Positions 1 to 8,089 are shown, numbered from the stretch's first letter. The stretch: 12,960 nt of DNA from Lachnospiraceae bacterium (GCA_020860745.1 JAJBTR010000179.1:1-12960); one strand, 5' to 3'. The notes: generated from the letters alone by a model not told the origin. A program made the numbers and translations.

Positions 1-256
1 CCTGTAATACCGTTGCACTTAAAATTCTCAAAAAACAACTCACTGAAATCAAAAGAACCTGTCTTTACGGTTGTAATTCAATGAATTGCATACATACAAT
101 TTGTTGCAATTCAGGCAAGGTATTGGATCAGCAATCGCACAGGTGAAAAAAGTTTACCGGGCAAAGTACCCCGGACATTATCTTAACGGATGGGTGAGCA
201 GATAATTTTCTTCACGAAAACTTTATAAAAAAAGCGAAAACTTCACGCTTACAATA
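1..256. other. AT-rich non-coding region upstream of ftsH
   Basis: I see no convincing gene here. The base composition is clearly more AT-rich than the genes to the right. It contains a cluster of three copies of a TG(C/T)AATTCA word (72-80 forward, 82-90 reverse, 105-113 forward). The second and third copies form a perfect 9-bp inverted repeat with a 14-nt loop. A short CCGGG/CCCGG hairpin lies at 157-174 without a following T-run. A 9-bp direct repeat, CGAAAACTT, occurs at 215-223 and 235-243, just upstream of the promoter. A reading frame open from the left edge to a stop at 144-146 could be the tail of an upstream gene, but nothing in it is recognisable. Confidence 0.6.
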
Positions 257-285
257 TTGATTTCTATGTAAAATAAAACTATAAT
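257..285 (+). promoter_or_regulatory. Sigma-A type promoter of ftsH
   Basis: A -35 box TTGATT (257-262) and a perfect -10 box TATAAT (280-285) are separated by exactly 17 bases. Transcription would start near 292, giving a leader of about 76 nt before the ftsH ATG at 368. This is the best promoter match in the window. Two CGAAAACTT direct repeats sit immediately upstream and could bind a regulator. I found no CIRCE-like or CtsR-like heat-shock operator near it. Confidence 0.75.
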
Positions 286-334
286 ACTTTTTTGAACAGA
301 TATGGGGATTGTTGGGGAAGATTAGAGAAAGGAA

Positions 335-350
335 TGCGCGGAGACGTGCA
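335..350 (+). promoter_or_regulatory. Leader hairpin with GAGA tetraloop before ftsH
   Basis: TGCGCG (335-340) pairs with CGTGCA (345-350), with one G-U pair, around a GAGA loop of the GNRA type. The only Shine-Dalgarno-like word upstream of ftsH, AGGA at 350-353, abuts this stem and is about 14 nt from the ATG, which is longer than usual. The hairpin may therefore affect initiation. That role is inferred only from position. Confidence 0.35.
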
Positions 351-367
351 GGACAAGTAAGTATTTT

Positions 368-2302
368 ATGAATGAGAACAGACCTGAACATGATGGCAAC
401 AATAGTAATAATAAAAACGGGAGGAACGGGCAGAACCTCCTCTGGCTGGTGATGATCGTCGTGGTCGTTCTTCTGCTCGTGACGACTCTGACAAACCGGG
501 TCAGCAGTCTGACAAACAAGGAAATCACGTATTCAGAGTTTCTCTCAATGGTGGAGAACGGACAGGTGGAGAGCGTCATCATTACCTCAAGCGAGATCCA
601 GATTACACCGGTGACCAGTGAAAACGCGATGTACCAGGTCACGTATTATACGGTGAATCTGGGAGATGATAACTTATATGAGACACTGAATGAATATGAT
701 GTTGAGTATACCGGTAAGAACAGCAGCACCTCCAGCATGGTCTGGAGCATCCTGAGTCTGGTGATACCGCTGGTGATTATCTGGGGTATTTTCTATTTTG
801 CCATGCGCAGGACGGGCGGCGGCAGCGGCGGTAGCATGGGCGTTGGAAAATCGACAGCAAAGATGTATGTGGAAAAAACCACCGGAGTGACATTCAAGGA
901 CGTGGCCGGACAGGATGAGGCGAAGGAAACGCTGCAGGAAATGGTGGATTTCCTGAATAATCCCCGGAAATATACGGATATCGGCGCCAAACTGCCGAAG
1001 GGGGCTCTTCTCGTGGGACCTCCCGGAACCGGAAAAACTTTATTGGCGAAGGCTGTGGCAGGAGAAGCGGGGGTGCCGTTTTTCTCTTTGGCCGGTTCGG
1101 ATTTTGTGGAAATGTTTGTCGGCGTGGGCGCGTCCCGTGTCCGCGACCTGTTTAAGGAGGCGCAGAAGCAGGCGCCGTGCATTATTTTTATCGACGAGGT
1201 GGATGCTATCGGAAAGAGCCGCGACAGCCGCTATGGCGGCGGAAACGATGAGCGGGAGCAGACGCTGAATCAATTGCTGGCCGAGATGGATGGATTTGAC
1301 AGCTCGAAAGGCGTGCTGATTCTGGCAGCGACCAACCGGCCGGAAGTGCTGGACAAGGCGCTGCTTCGTCCGGGACGTTTTGACCGGCGGGTTATCGTTG
1401 ACAAGCCGGATCTGAAAGGGCGTGTGGAGACGCTGAAAGTGCATTCCAGACATGTTCTTATGGATGACACCGTGGATCTGGACGCGTTGGCGCTGGCTAC
1501 AGCGGGCTGTGTGGGATCTGATCTTGCCAACATGGTCAATGAGGCGGCAATCAATGCCGTAAAGCATGGCCGGAAGTATGTCACCCAGTCAGATCTTTTC
1601 GAGGCGGTGGAGGTAGTCATTGCCGGTAAAGAGAAAAAAGACCGGATCATGGGTCCGAAAGAAAAGCGTCTGGTTGCTTATCATGAGGTAGGACATGCGC
1701 TGGTCAGCGCCCTGCAGAAGGATTCGGAGCCGGTACAGAAGATTACGATCGTGCCGAGAACGATGGGGGCGCTGGGTTATACGCTGCAGACACCGGAGGA
1801 GGAAAAATATCTGGAGACGCAGGCGGAACTGGAGGCTCGCCTGGTCACTTATATGGGCGGCCGTGCCGCGGAGGAGATTAAGTGTGACTCTGTAACGACC
1901 GGCGCGTCCAACGATATTGAGATGGCGACGAAGATAGCCAGGACGATGGTGACGCGCCTGGGAATGTCGGATGAGTTTGGACTTATGGCGCTGGAGACGG
2001 TGGAGAGTCAGTATCTGGACGGCCGTCCTGTGGCGACGGTGGCGGAATCCACAATCGCTAAGGTGGATGAAGTGGTGAAAGCCATGCTCCAGAAAGCGTA
2101 TGATACTGCAAAGCAGATGATATATGCTAATCTTGATATTCTGGAGCGCATTGCGGACTACCTTTATGAGCACGAGACGATTTCCGGCAAGGAATTTATG
2201 GAAATCTTCAATGATATGAGACGGAGCCATACCCCGGTGGCGGTGGAAGCCGGTGCCGGTGTCCCGGCAGGCGCGATTGGGGACGAGGCGTTTGAGGACT
2301 AA
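368..2302 (+). CDS. ftsH: ATP-dependent zinc metalloprotease, FtsH family (divergent paralogue)
   Basis: Membrane-anchored AAA+ protease that would unfold and degrade misassembled membrane proteins and short-lived regulators at the inner face of the membrane. The 644-residue length is normal for the family. Visible parts in order: transmembrane helix about 24-42; an external domain about 50-122; transmembrane helix about 124-146; Walker A GPPGTGKT 217-224; pore loop with Phe250; Walker [10 protein letters not shown] 272-280; arginine fingers Arg334 and Arg337 in RPGRFDR; zinc site HEVGH 439-443; and probable third ligand Asp516. The zinc motif is HEVGH instead of the usual HEAGH. The usual TPGFSGADLAN is replaced by [11 protein letters not shown] (about 378-387), and the usual C-terminal glycine-arginine-(E/D)-I-S segment is altered. 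These changes suggest an additional FtsH paralogue, not the canonical copy next to tilS/hpt. No other in-frame start lies nearby, so 368 is chosen despite a distant Shine-Dalgarno. Confidence 0.95.
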   Translation: MNENRPEHDGNNSNNKNGRNGQNLLWLVMIVVVVLLLVTTLTNRVSSLTNKEITYSEFLSMVENGQVESVIITSSEIQITPVTSENAMYQVTYYTVNLGDDNLYETLNEYDVEYTGKNSSTSSMVWSILSLVIPLVIIWGIFYFAMRRTGGGSGGSMGVGKSTAKMYVEKTTGVTFKDVAGQDEAKETLQEMVDFLNNPRKYTDIGAKLPKGALLVGPPGTGKTLLAKAVAGEAGVPFFSLAGSDFVEMFVGVGASRVRDLFKEAQKQAPCIIFIDEVDAIGKSRDSRYGGGNDEREQTLNQLLAEMDGFDSSKGVLILAATNRPEVLDKALLRPGRFDRRVIVDKPDLKGRVETLKVHSRHVLMDDTVDLDALALATAGCVGSDLANMVNEAAINAVKHGRKYVTQSDLFEAVEVVIAGKEKKDRIMGPKEKRLVAYHEVGHALVSALQKDSEPVQKITIVPRTMGALGYTLQTPEEEKYLETQAELEARLVTYMGGRAAEEIKCDSVTTGASNDIEMATKIARTMVTRLGMSDEFGLMALETVESQYLDGRPVATVAESTIAKVDEVVKAMLQKAYDTAKQMIYANLDILERIADYLYEHETISGKEFMEIFNDMRRSHTPVAVEAGAGVPAGAIGDEAFED

Positions 2303-2305
2303 GAT

Positions 2306-2342
2306 GTTCGTGAATTGCGCATGAGGAGTGAAGTTCGTGAAT
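2306..2342 (+). repeat. Short direct repeat GTTCGTGAAT
   Basis: The 10-mer GTTCGTGAAT occurs at 2306-2315 and 2333-2342 in the 59-nt spacer between ftsH and uvrC, a period of 27 nt. Its function is unknown. No terminator is seen in this spacer, so ftsH transcripts may read into uvrC. Confidence 0.4.
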
Positions 2343-2361
2343 AGTTACAGTAGGAGGGAGC

Positions 2362-4245
2362 ATGTTCAATATTCAGGAGGAATTGAAGAAGCTTCCGGAT
2401 CATCCGGGCGTTTATCTGATGCATGACGCGGGGGACGCGATTATTTATATCGGGAAAGCAATCAGTCTGCGGAACCGTGTCCGCCAGTATTTTCAGTCCA
2501 GCCGGAATAAGGGACCGAAGATTGAGAAGATGGTGACGCACATCGCGCGTTTTGAATACATTCTCACAGATTCCGAACTGGAAGCGCTCGTTTTGGAGTG
2601 TAATTTAATTAAGGAGCATCGTCCGAAATACAATACGATGCTGAAGGATGACAAGACATATCCTTATATCAAAGTGACTCTGGGAGAAAACTACCCCAGA
2701 GTTCTCTTTTCCCGTCAGATGAAAAAGGATAAGTCCCGTTACTATGGACCGTACACCAGCGCCGGCGCAGTCCGGGATACGATTGAACTGATCCGGAAAC
2801 TATATCAGCTCAGAAGCTGCAACCGCGTGCTTCCGCGGGACACCGGAAAGGAACGCCCGTGCCTGAACTATCATATTCATCAGTGTACGGGTCCCTGCCA
2901 GGGATATATCTCTCAAGAAGAGTACCGGGAACGGGTGCGGCAGGCGATGGAGTTTTTAAACGGAAAATATACTGCGGTCATGCAGGAACTGGAAACGCAG
3001 ATGACGCAGGCCGCGGCGGAACTGGATTTTGAGAAAGCCGCGGAAATACGTGATTTATTAAACAGTGTGAAGCAGATTGCACAGAAGCAGAAAATCACTG
3101 ATTTCGACGGGGAAGATCGGGATATCATTGCCCTGGCTATGAATGACCGGGACGCTGTGGTCCAGGTGTTTTTTGTTCGGCAGGGAAAGCTGATCGGTCG
3201 CGAACATTTTCATGTGACGATCGGAGCGGAGGACACGCCGCGGGAGGTGATGTCCACCTTTATCCGCCAGTATTATGCGGGGACACCGTTTATTCCCCGG
3301 GAGATTATGCTGCAGATGGAGATTGACGACGCAGATATTATCGGCCGCTGGCTTTCTTCCAGACGCGGACAGAAATGCACGCTGCGTGTCCCGAAAAAGG
3401 GAAGCCGGGAAAAGCTGGTTGAGCTGGCTGCGCAGAATGCACAGATGGTGCTGACACAGGATCGGGAGCGGATCCGCCGGGAGGAGGGGCGAACCATCGG
3501 CGCGGTCAAAGAGATCGCCGCGCTCCTGGGTATCGGCTATGTCCGCCGTATGGAAGCCTACGATATTTCCAATACAAACGGTTTCGAATCAGTGGGATCT
3601 ATGGTAGTATATGAAAAGGGAAAACCCTGCCGCAGCGATTACCGCCGTTTTAAACTTCGGACGGTAATTGGGCCGGATGACTATGCATCGATGCGGGAGG
3701 TGCTGACGCGCCGGTTTACCCACGGGATGGAGGAACGACAGAAAAACCATATCCGCGATCTGGGGGATGAGTACGGCAGTTTCACCCGTTTCCCGGATTT
3801 GATTCTGATGGATGGCGGAAAGGGGCAGGTCAATATCGCCCTGGCTGTGCTGGATGAGCTGGGACTTGACATACCGGTCTGCGGCATGGTAAAGGATGAT
3901 CATCACAGAACGCGCGGATTATATTATAACAATGTGGAGATACCGATTGATACTCATTCCGAGGGATTTCGCCTGATCACGCGGATCCAGGATGAGGCGC
4001 ACCGTTTTGCGATTGAATACCACCGCTCACTGCGCAGCAAAGAGCAGGTACATTCCGTACTTGACGATATTCCACTGATCGGTCCGGAGCGGAGAAAAGC
4101 CCTGATGCGGGAGTTTCAGTCGCTGGAGGCAATCCGGGATGCCGATGTGGAGGCGCTGAAGGCTGTCCCTTCCATGAATGAGCGGGCAGCGGTGTCGGTG
4201 TATGCATTCTTTCATCCACAGGTGGAAAGGGCAAAGGATATATAA
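2362..4245 (+). CDS. uvrC: Excinuclease ABC subunit C (UvrC)
   Basis: Dual-incision nuclease of nucleotide excision repair. It is recruited by UvrB to damaged DNA and cuts on both sides of the lesion. The 627-residue length is standard. An N-terminal GIY-YIG nuclease domain (about 13-92, with PGVYLM and IIYIGKA) makes the 3' cut. Four cysteines (153, 167, 175, 179) match the iron-sulfur cluster spacing reported for E. coli UvrC. A UVR domain for UvrB contact spans about 203-238. The RNase H-like 5' nuclease follows, with Asp401 in YDISNTNG, Asp440, Asp484 in MDGGKGQ and His547 aligned to the family catalytic residues. A helix-hairpin-helix region covers about 563-605. An AGGAGG (2352-2357) precedes the ATG by 4 nt. 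The gene seems intact and has no terminator after it, so transcription probably continues toward hprK through the 245-nt spacer. Confidence 0.97.
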   Translation: MFNIQEELKKLPDHPGVYLMHDAGDAIIYIGKAISLRNRVRQYFQSSRNKGPKIEKMVTHIARFEYILTDSELEALVLECNLIKEHRPKYNTMLKDDKTYPYIKVTLGENYPRVLFSRQMKKDKSRYYGPYTSAGAVRDTIELIRKLYQLRSCNRVLPRDTGKERPCLNYHIHQCTGPCQGYISQEEYRERVRQAMEFLNGKYTAVMQELETQMTQAAAELDFEKAAEIRDLLNSVKQIAQKQKITDFDGEDRDIIALAMNDRDAVVQVFFVRQGKLIGREHFHVTIGAEDTPREVMSTFIRQYYAGTPFIPREIMLQMEIDDADIIGRWLSSRRGQKCTLRVPKKGSREKLVELAAQNAQMVLTQDRERIRREEGRTIGAVKEIAALLGIGYVRRMEAYDISNTNGFESVGSMVVYEKGKPCRSDYRRFKLRTVIGPDDYASMREVLTRRFTHGMEERQKNHIRDLGDEYGSFTRFPDLILMDGGKGQVNIALAVLDELGLDIPVCGMVKDDHHRTRGLYYNNVEIPIDTHSEGFRLITRIQDEAHRFAIEYHRSLRSKEQVHSVLDDIPLIGPERRKALMREFQSLEAIRDADVEALKAVPSMNERAAVSVYAFFHPQVERAKDI

Positions 4246-4280
4246 TACATTGATGTAGTGATTCACAGAATATGTATATG

Positions 4281-4466
4281 GAAAACTGAACCTCATATCC
4301 AAGGCAGACGGTAGGAAGAGTTTCGTCATCTTTCCGAGCATAGTGTTTGCTGTTGGAGCACTGTTTGAGCCTGTTTACAGGCGAGTTTGCGGAAACAGCA
4401 AACGACAGGCGGCGGGGGAAAGATAGAAACTCGACGTGTCCGCATTGGATATGAGGTTTAGTTTTC
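4281..4466 (+). repeat. Structured repeat element, copy 1 (long imperfect hairpin)
   Basis: This 186-nt stretch folds back on itself at several nested levels. The outer arms 4281-4302 and 4445-4466 pair over all 22 positions, with one G-U. Inside, GAGTTTC (4318-4324) pairs with GAAACTC (4426-4432), ATCTTTCC (4328-4335) with GGAAAGAT (4417-4424), and GTTTGCTGTT (4345-4354) with AACAGCAAAC (4394-4403). The apical hairpin is GCCTG/CAGGC (4369-4382). The same core, in opposite orientation and with different stem sequences, recurs at 6890-7078. The element begins 35 nt after the uvrC stop and ends 24 nt before the hprK start. It could be a structured RNA, an mRNA processing site or a palindromic mobile repeat. 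I do not recognise the family. Confidence 0.85.
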
Positions 4467-4473
4467 TCTAAAC
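4456..4473 (+). promoter_or_regulatory. Small hairpin before hprK that competes with the repeat's outer stem
   Basis: GTTTAG (4456-4461) pairs perfectly with CTAAAC (4468-4473) around TTTTCT. Its left arm is also part of the 3' outer arm of the large hairpin (4445-4466), so the two folds exclude each other. The hprK Shine-Dalgarno GGGAGG (4479-4484) starts only 5 nt downstream. A switch affecting hprK translation is possible but inferred from geometry alone. Confidence 0.35.
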
Positions 4474-4490
4474 GATAAGGGAGGAACGTT

Positions 4491-5444
4491 ATGCAGAAAG
4501 TCAGTGTGGCGAAATTCGCAGAGCACATGCGCCTGGAATGTCTGACACCGGGGATTGATATAACAGAACGCTATATCACAAAATCAGAGGTTAACCGTCC
4601 GGCGTTGGAACTGACTGGTTTCTATGAGGGCTTTGCAAGTGAGCGCATTCAGGTGATCGGTAAAGTAGAATCCGCTTACATGGAGCTTTTACCGAAAGAG
4701 ATCAGTATGCTGCGTTTTCAGCAGCTTATGGAGCACGATATCCCCTGCCTGGTTCTCTGCCGGGGATACCAGCTGCAGAAAAAAGGATTTGAACTGGCGA
4801 TACAGCGCGGGATCCCTGTGCTGGGTACCAGGCGTTCCACGTCTGATTTTCTCTCAGAGGCAATTCATTACCTCAGCGGGGAGCTGGCGCCCAGCATTTC
4901 CATCCACGGCGTGCTGGTGGATGTTTACGGTGAAGGAATTCTGATCATGGGGGAGAGCGGCATCGGAAAGAGTGAGGCAGCTCTTGAACTGGTCAAGCGC
5001 GGTCACCGTCTGGTTACGGACGATGTGGTGGAAATCCGGAGGCTGAGCAACAACTCCCTGGTCGGGAGAGCGCCGGCAATCACACAGTATTTCATTGAAC
5101 TGAGAGGTATCGGAATCATTGATGTCAAAACATTGTTCGGCGTTGAGGCGGTGAAAGAAAAACAGACGATTGACCTGGTGATCAAGCTGGAAAACTGGGA
5201 AAAAGAGCATGAGTACGACCGTCTGGGGCTGGAGGAGGAATATACGGAAATCCTCGGTACACAGGTCGTCTGCCACTCGATTCCCATCCGGCCGGGACGT
5301 AACCTGGCGATTATCTGTGAGGCGGCGGCTGTCAATCATCGTCAGAAAAAGATGGGCTACAACGCGGCACAGGAGCTCTACCGCCGCGTGGAGAAGAATT
5401 TAAAAGAGAGCCGGGAAGCTGAGACCTGGCAGCAGAATGAATGA
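4491..5444 (+). CDS. hprK: HPr kinase/phosphorylase
   Basis: Bifunctional cytoplasmic enzyme that phosphorylates HPr on its regulatory serine and removes that phosphate by phosphorolysis. It thereby controls catabolite repression and sugar uptake in Gram-positive bacteria. The 317-residue length is normal. An N-terminal domain (about 1-130) precedes the kinase domain. Catalytic features align one position off the Lactobacillus casei numbering: His139, P-loop GESGIGKS 154-161 with Lys160, Glu162, Asp177-Asp178, Glu203 in the signature ELRGIGIIDV, and Arg244. All key residues are present. The start is fixed by GGGAGG 6 nt upstream of the ATG. The next gene starts 16 nt after this stop, so the two are almost certainly cotranscribed. 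Its HPr partner is not encoded in this window. Confidence 0.97.
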   Translation: MQKVSVAKFAEHMRLECLTPGIDITERYITKSEVNRPALELTGFYEGFASERIQVIGKVESAYMELLPKEISMLRFQQLMEHDIPCLVLCRGYQLQKKGFELAIQRGIPVLGTRRSTSDFLSEAIHYLSGELAPSISIHGVLVDVYGEGILIMGESGIGKSEAALELVKRGHRLVTDDVVEIRRLSNNSLVGRAPAITQYFIELRGIGIIDVKTLFGVEAVKEKQTIDLVIKLENWEKEHEYDRLGLEEEYTEILGTQVVCHSIPIRPGRNLAIICEAAAVNHRQKKMGYNAAQELYRRVEKNLKESREAETWQQNE

Positions 5445-5460
5445 ACAGGAGGATATGAAA

Positions 5461-6867
5461 ATGATCAGAAAAAATGCGTGGGAAAAATATACGGAAGAGG
5501 AGCGGGCGCAGGTGTTTGCTTTTGCGGAAGAGTATCGGAGCTTTCTTTCTTCCTGCAAGACGGAGCGCGAATGTGTGACACAGCTGAAAGCGCAGGCGGA
5601 AGCAGCCGGATTTACGGATATGGAGGAAGTGATGGCGCAGGGAATTACATTGAAGCCCGGCGACCGGGTCTACGCGGATAATAAGGGAAAAAATCTGGCC
5701 TTATTTGTCATCGGCAGCAAGCCCTTTGAGGAGGGGATGAATATCCTTGGCGCGCACATCGATTCTCCCCGGCTGGATCTGAAGCAGAATCCACTCTATG
5801 AGGATACCGATCTGGCTCTTCTGGATACGCATTATTACGGCGGCGTTAAGAAATACCAGTGGGTGACTCTGCCGTTGGCGATACACGGTGTGGTGGCGAA
5901 AAAAGACGGGACTGTGGTGACGGTCAATGTCGGTGAGGATCCGTCTGACCCGGTTTTCGGTATCAGCGATCTGCTGATTCATCTCTCCGCGGAGCAGATG
6001 ACGAAGAACGCGGCAAAGGTGATTGAGGGTGAGGATATGAATGTCCTTGTCGGCAGCGTTCCGCTGAAAGCCGACGATGCAGATGACGAGAAGAAAAAAG
6101 AAGAAAAGCGCAGAGTGTGCGCCAATGTACTGCAGATTTTGGGAGAAAAGTATGGGATTGAGGAGGAGGATTTCCTCTCCGCGGAGATCGAGATTGTTCC
6201 GGCGGGGGAAGCGAGAGATTATGGTTTTGACCGAAGCATGATCATGGGGTACGGTCATGACGACCGCGTCTGCGCATATCCCTCCTTTGCGGCGATGCTT
6301 GAGATGGATGTGCCGGAGCGGACCAGTGCCTGCCTTCTGGTAGACAAGGAAGAGATCGGCAGCGTCGGCGCTACCGGAATGGAGTCCCGCTTCTTTGAAA
6401 ATATCGTGGCCGAGATTATGAATGCCTGCGGAGATTACAGTGAACTGAAGCTGCGCCGCGCATTGCAGAATTCCTGTGCCCTGTCCTCGGATGTCAGCGC
6501 GGCGTACGATCCGAACTATCCGTCGGTCATGGAAAAGAATAATTCTGCATATTTCGGAAAAGGGCTTGTGTTTAACAAGTATACCGGATCCCGCGGAAAG
6601 TCCGGATCGAATGATGCGGGAGCGGAGTATGTGGCGCATGTCCGCAACGTGATGGATTCTTCCGACGTATATTTCCAGACGGCGGAGCTTGGCAAAGTAG
6701 ATGCGGGCGGCGGCGGAACGATCGCGTATATCCTTGGCAATTATAATATGCAGGTGATTGACAGCGGTGTGGCGGTGCTGAATATGCACGCGCCCTGGGA
6801 GATCATCAGCAAGGCAGATCTCTATGAGGCGAAGCGGGGATATGTGGCGTTTCTGAAGAATGCATAG
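5461..6867 (+). CDS. apeA: M18 family aminopeptidase
   Basis: Metalloaminopeptidase of the M18 (aspartyl aminopeptidase) family, expected to remove N-terminal residues from peptides in the cytoplasm. Residues below use the 468-residue form. Metal-site motifs run in the expected order: GAHIDSPRLD with His99 and Asp101; YGHDDRVCA with Asp267/268; DKEEIGSVGATGM with Glu297/298; SSDVSAAYDPN with Asp344; and LNMHAPWE with His443. A short charged run about 205-217 (DDADDEKKKEEKR) looks like a surface loop. The length fits the bacterial aminopeptidase 1 subgroup, for which apeA is the usual symbol. An ATG at 5437 overlaps hprK by 8 nt, but AGGAGG at 5447-5452 stands 8 nt before the ATG at 5461, so 5461 is preferred. 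Its place between hprK and murB is not the common Firmicutes arrangement. Substrate preference cannot be read from sequence. Confidence 0.92.
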   Translation: MIRKNAWEKYTEEERAQVFAFAEEYRSFLSSCKTERECVTQLKAQAEAAGFTDMEEVMAQGITLKPGDRVYADNKGKNLALFVIGSKPFEEGMNILGAHIDSPRLDLKQNPLYEDTDLALLDTHYYGGVKKYQWVTLPLAIHGVVAKKDGTVVTVNVGEDPSDPVFGISDLLIHLSAEQMTKNAAKVIEGEDMNVLVGSVPLKADDADDEKKKEEKRRVCANVLQILGEKYGIEEEDFLSAEIEIVPAGEARDYGFDRSMIMGYGHDDRVCAYPSFAAMLEMDVPERTSACLLVDKEEIGSVGATGMESRFFENIVAEIMNACGDYSELKLRRALQNSCALSSDVSAAYDPNYPSVMEKNNSAYFGKGLVFNKYTGSRGKSGSNDAGAEYVAHVRNVMDSSDVYFQTAELGKVDAGGGGTIAYILGNYNMQVIDSGVAVLNMHAPWEIISKADLYEAKRGYVAFLKNA

Positions 6868-6889
6868 AGAGGGTATACAATAACTATGG

Positions 6890-7078
6890 GAAAATCTGTG
6901 TATCGATTCCAATGCAGACACGGCAGAGATTTTCTACTTTTCTTCGCCGCTTATAGTCTGCTGTCTCCGCAAACTCGCACGTTCCGTGCTCAAACATGCT
7001 TCGACAGCAAACACTAGGCTCAGAAAACTTTCGAAAATCTGCCTAAAGTCTGCTTTTGGAATCGAACTACAGATTTTC
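6890..7078 (-). repeat. Structured repeat element, copy 2 (long imperfect hairpin, reverse orientation)
   Basis: This 189-nt hairpin lies in the spacer between the aminopeptidase and murB. GAAAATCTGT (6890-6899) pairs with ACAGATTTTC (7069-7078), TCGATTCCAA (6903-6912) with TTGGAATCGA (7056-7065), and GCAGAC (6914-6919) with GTCTGC (7048-7053). Further in, AGATTTTC (6927-6934) pairs with GAAAATCT (7033-7040), and GCTGTC (6960-6965) with GACAGC (7003-7008). The apical hairpin is GCACG-TTC-CGTGC (6977-6989). Read on the - strand it aligns along its whole length with the element at 4281-4466. The core words TAGTGTTTGCTGT, GTTTGAGC and GCGAGTTTGCGGA are shared, while most stem bases differ but still pair. 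It starts 22 nt after the aminopeptidase stop. Confidence 0.85.
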
Positions 7079-7131
7079 ATTACAGGTTTTCTATATAACG
7101 AAATGGAGCCTGGATGTAAATGGAGATAGTT

Positions 7132-7163
7132 CTTTCGTGGCGATTTGCGCCGCCAATCGAAAG
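7132..7163 (+). promoter_or_regulatory. Stable hairpin in the murB leader
   Basis: CTTTCG (7132-7137) pairs with CGAAAG (7158-7163), and TGGCG (7138-7142) with CGCCA (7151-7155). This gives an 11-bp stem with a 2-nt bulge and an 8-nt loop. It ends 10 nt before the murB Shine-Dalgarno GGAG (7174-7177). No T-run follows, so it is not a terminator. It could affect mRNA stability or translation of murB. Confidence 0.5.
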
Positions 7164-7183
7164 ACGGTGGGATGGAGATTAAC

Positions 7184-8089
7184 ATGAAAATATATGAAAC
7201 ATTATGTCGCCTTGCTGGGAGAGAATATGTCCTGCGGGATGAACCCATGAGCCGTCACACGACCTTTCGCGTGGGCGGACCGGCGGATTTCCTGGTGATG
7301 CCGGACAGAGGAACTTTGCCGCAGGTGATTGCCTGCTGTAAGGAGAATGCCGTTCCTTTTCTGGTGATCGGCAACGGCAGCAATCTGCTCTGCGGAGACG
7401 GCGGTGCGGACGGTGTGGTGATCGAGATCGGGAAGCGGATGGCGGACATCCGGGTTGAGGGGACTGTGATCACGGCGGAAGCCGGGGCGCTGCTCTCCGC
7501 GGTAGCTGCGCGGGCTGCGGCCGCCAGCCTGACCGGTCTGGAGTTTGCTGCCGGTATTCCCGGCAGTGTCGGCGGAGCCGCCGTCATGAACGCGGGAGCC
7601 TACGGCGGAGAGATGAAAGATGTTCTGACGGAGGTTACTGTGATCACGGCGGAAGGCGATATACGCACGCTGCCGAAGGATGGTCTGGATCTTTCTTACC
7701 GCCACAGCGTTATAGCTAAGCGGGGGTATATCGTACTCTCCGTGTCTATGGAATTGTCGGAGGGTGATCCGGATGCCATTTACGGACGAATGGCGGAATT
7801 AAAAGAAAAGAGAGTTTCGAAGCAGCCGCTGGAGTATCCCAGTGCGGGCAGCACATTCAAACGGCCGGAAGGGTATTTTGCGGGGAAGCTGATCGAGGAC
7901 GCCGGTCTGCGCGGTTTTTGCTGCGGCGGAGCGCAGGTGTCTGAGAAGCACTGCGGTTTTGTTATCAACCGGGGAAACGCCACGGCGGCGGATGTTCGCA
8001 CGCTTATGGAGCATATACAGCAGGTTGTAAAAGAACAGTCCGGAGTGATGCTGGAGCCGGAAGTGAAATTCGTGGGGAAATTTATGTAA
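7184..8089 (+). CDS. murB: UDP-N-acetylenolpyruvoylglucosamine reductase (MurB, type II)
   Basis: FAD enzyme that reduces UDP-GlcNAc-enolpyruvate with NADPH to UDP-N-acetylmuramate, the second committed step of peptidoglycan precursor synthesis in the cytoplasm. The 301 residues match the type II (Gram-positive) form. FAD-binding segments are HTTFRVGGPADF about 25-36, GNGSNLL 63-69 and GIPGSVGGAAVMNAGAYGG about 124-142. The catalytic set is Arg173 in SYRHS, Ser223 in AGSTFKRP (proton donor) and the Glu of EPEV (291-294). The start at 7184 is chosen because GGAG lies 6 nt upstream, giving the leader GGAGATTAACATG that resembles whiA's. A TTG at 7145 is in frame but lies in the loop of a hairpin. 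The gene is intact and 54 nt from whiA. Confidence 0.96.
   Translation: MKIYETLCRLAGREYVLRDEPMSRHTTFRVGGPADFLVMPDRGTLPQVIACCKENAVPFLVIGNGSNLLCGDGGADGVVIEIGKRMADIRVEGTVITAEAGALLSAVAARAAAASLTGLEFAAGIPGSVGGAAVMNAGAYGGEMKDVLTEVTVITAEGDIRTLPKDGLDLSYRHSVIAKRGYIVLSVSMELSEGDPDAIYGRMAELKEKRVSKQPLEYPSAGSTFKRPEGYFAGKLIEDAGLRGFCCGGAQVSEKHCGFVINRGNATAADVRTLMEHIQQVVKEQSGVMLEPEVKFVGKFM

Noticed and set aside
3..146. Reading frame open from the left edge, Cys-rich, ending at a TGA at 144-146
   Set aside because: No recognisable motif, AT-rich composition unlike the genes, and another frame is also open from the edge for 27 codons. It cannot be told apart from chance.
4281..4466. Simple terminator or ordinary MITE as the explanation for the uvrC-hprK hairpin
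   Set aside because: No T-run follows the structure. A MITE would be expected to keep its terminal sequences between copies, whereas here the ends differ between copies but remain self-complementary.
5437..5460. Upstream ATG (5437) for the aminopeptidase overlapping hprK
   Set aside because: The AGGAGG at 5447-5452 lies inside this extension and is ideally placed for the ATG at 5461.
5701..6921. Long antisense reading frame opposite the aminopeptidase, and other antisense frames opposite ftsH, uvrC, hprK and glnN
   Set aside because: They mirror the codon structure of clearly conserved + strand genes, have no family-like motifs, and lack plausible ribosome binding sites.
7145..7183. TTG (7145) or ATG (7172) as the murB start
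   Set aside because: The TTG lies in a hairpin loop without a Shine-Dalgarno. GGAG 6 nt before 7184 and the family length favour 7184.
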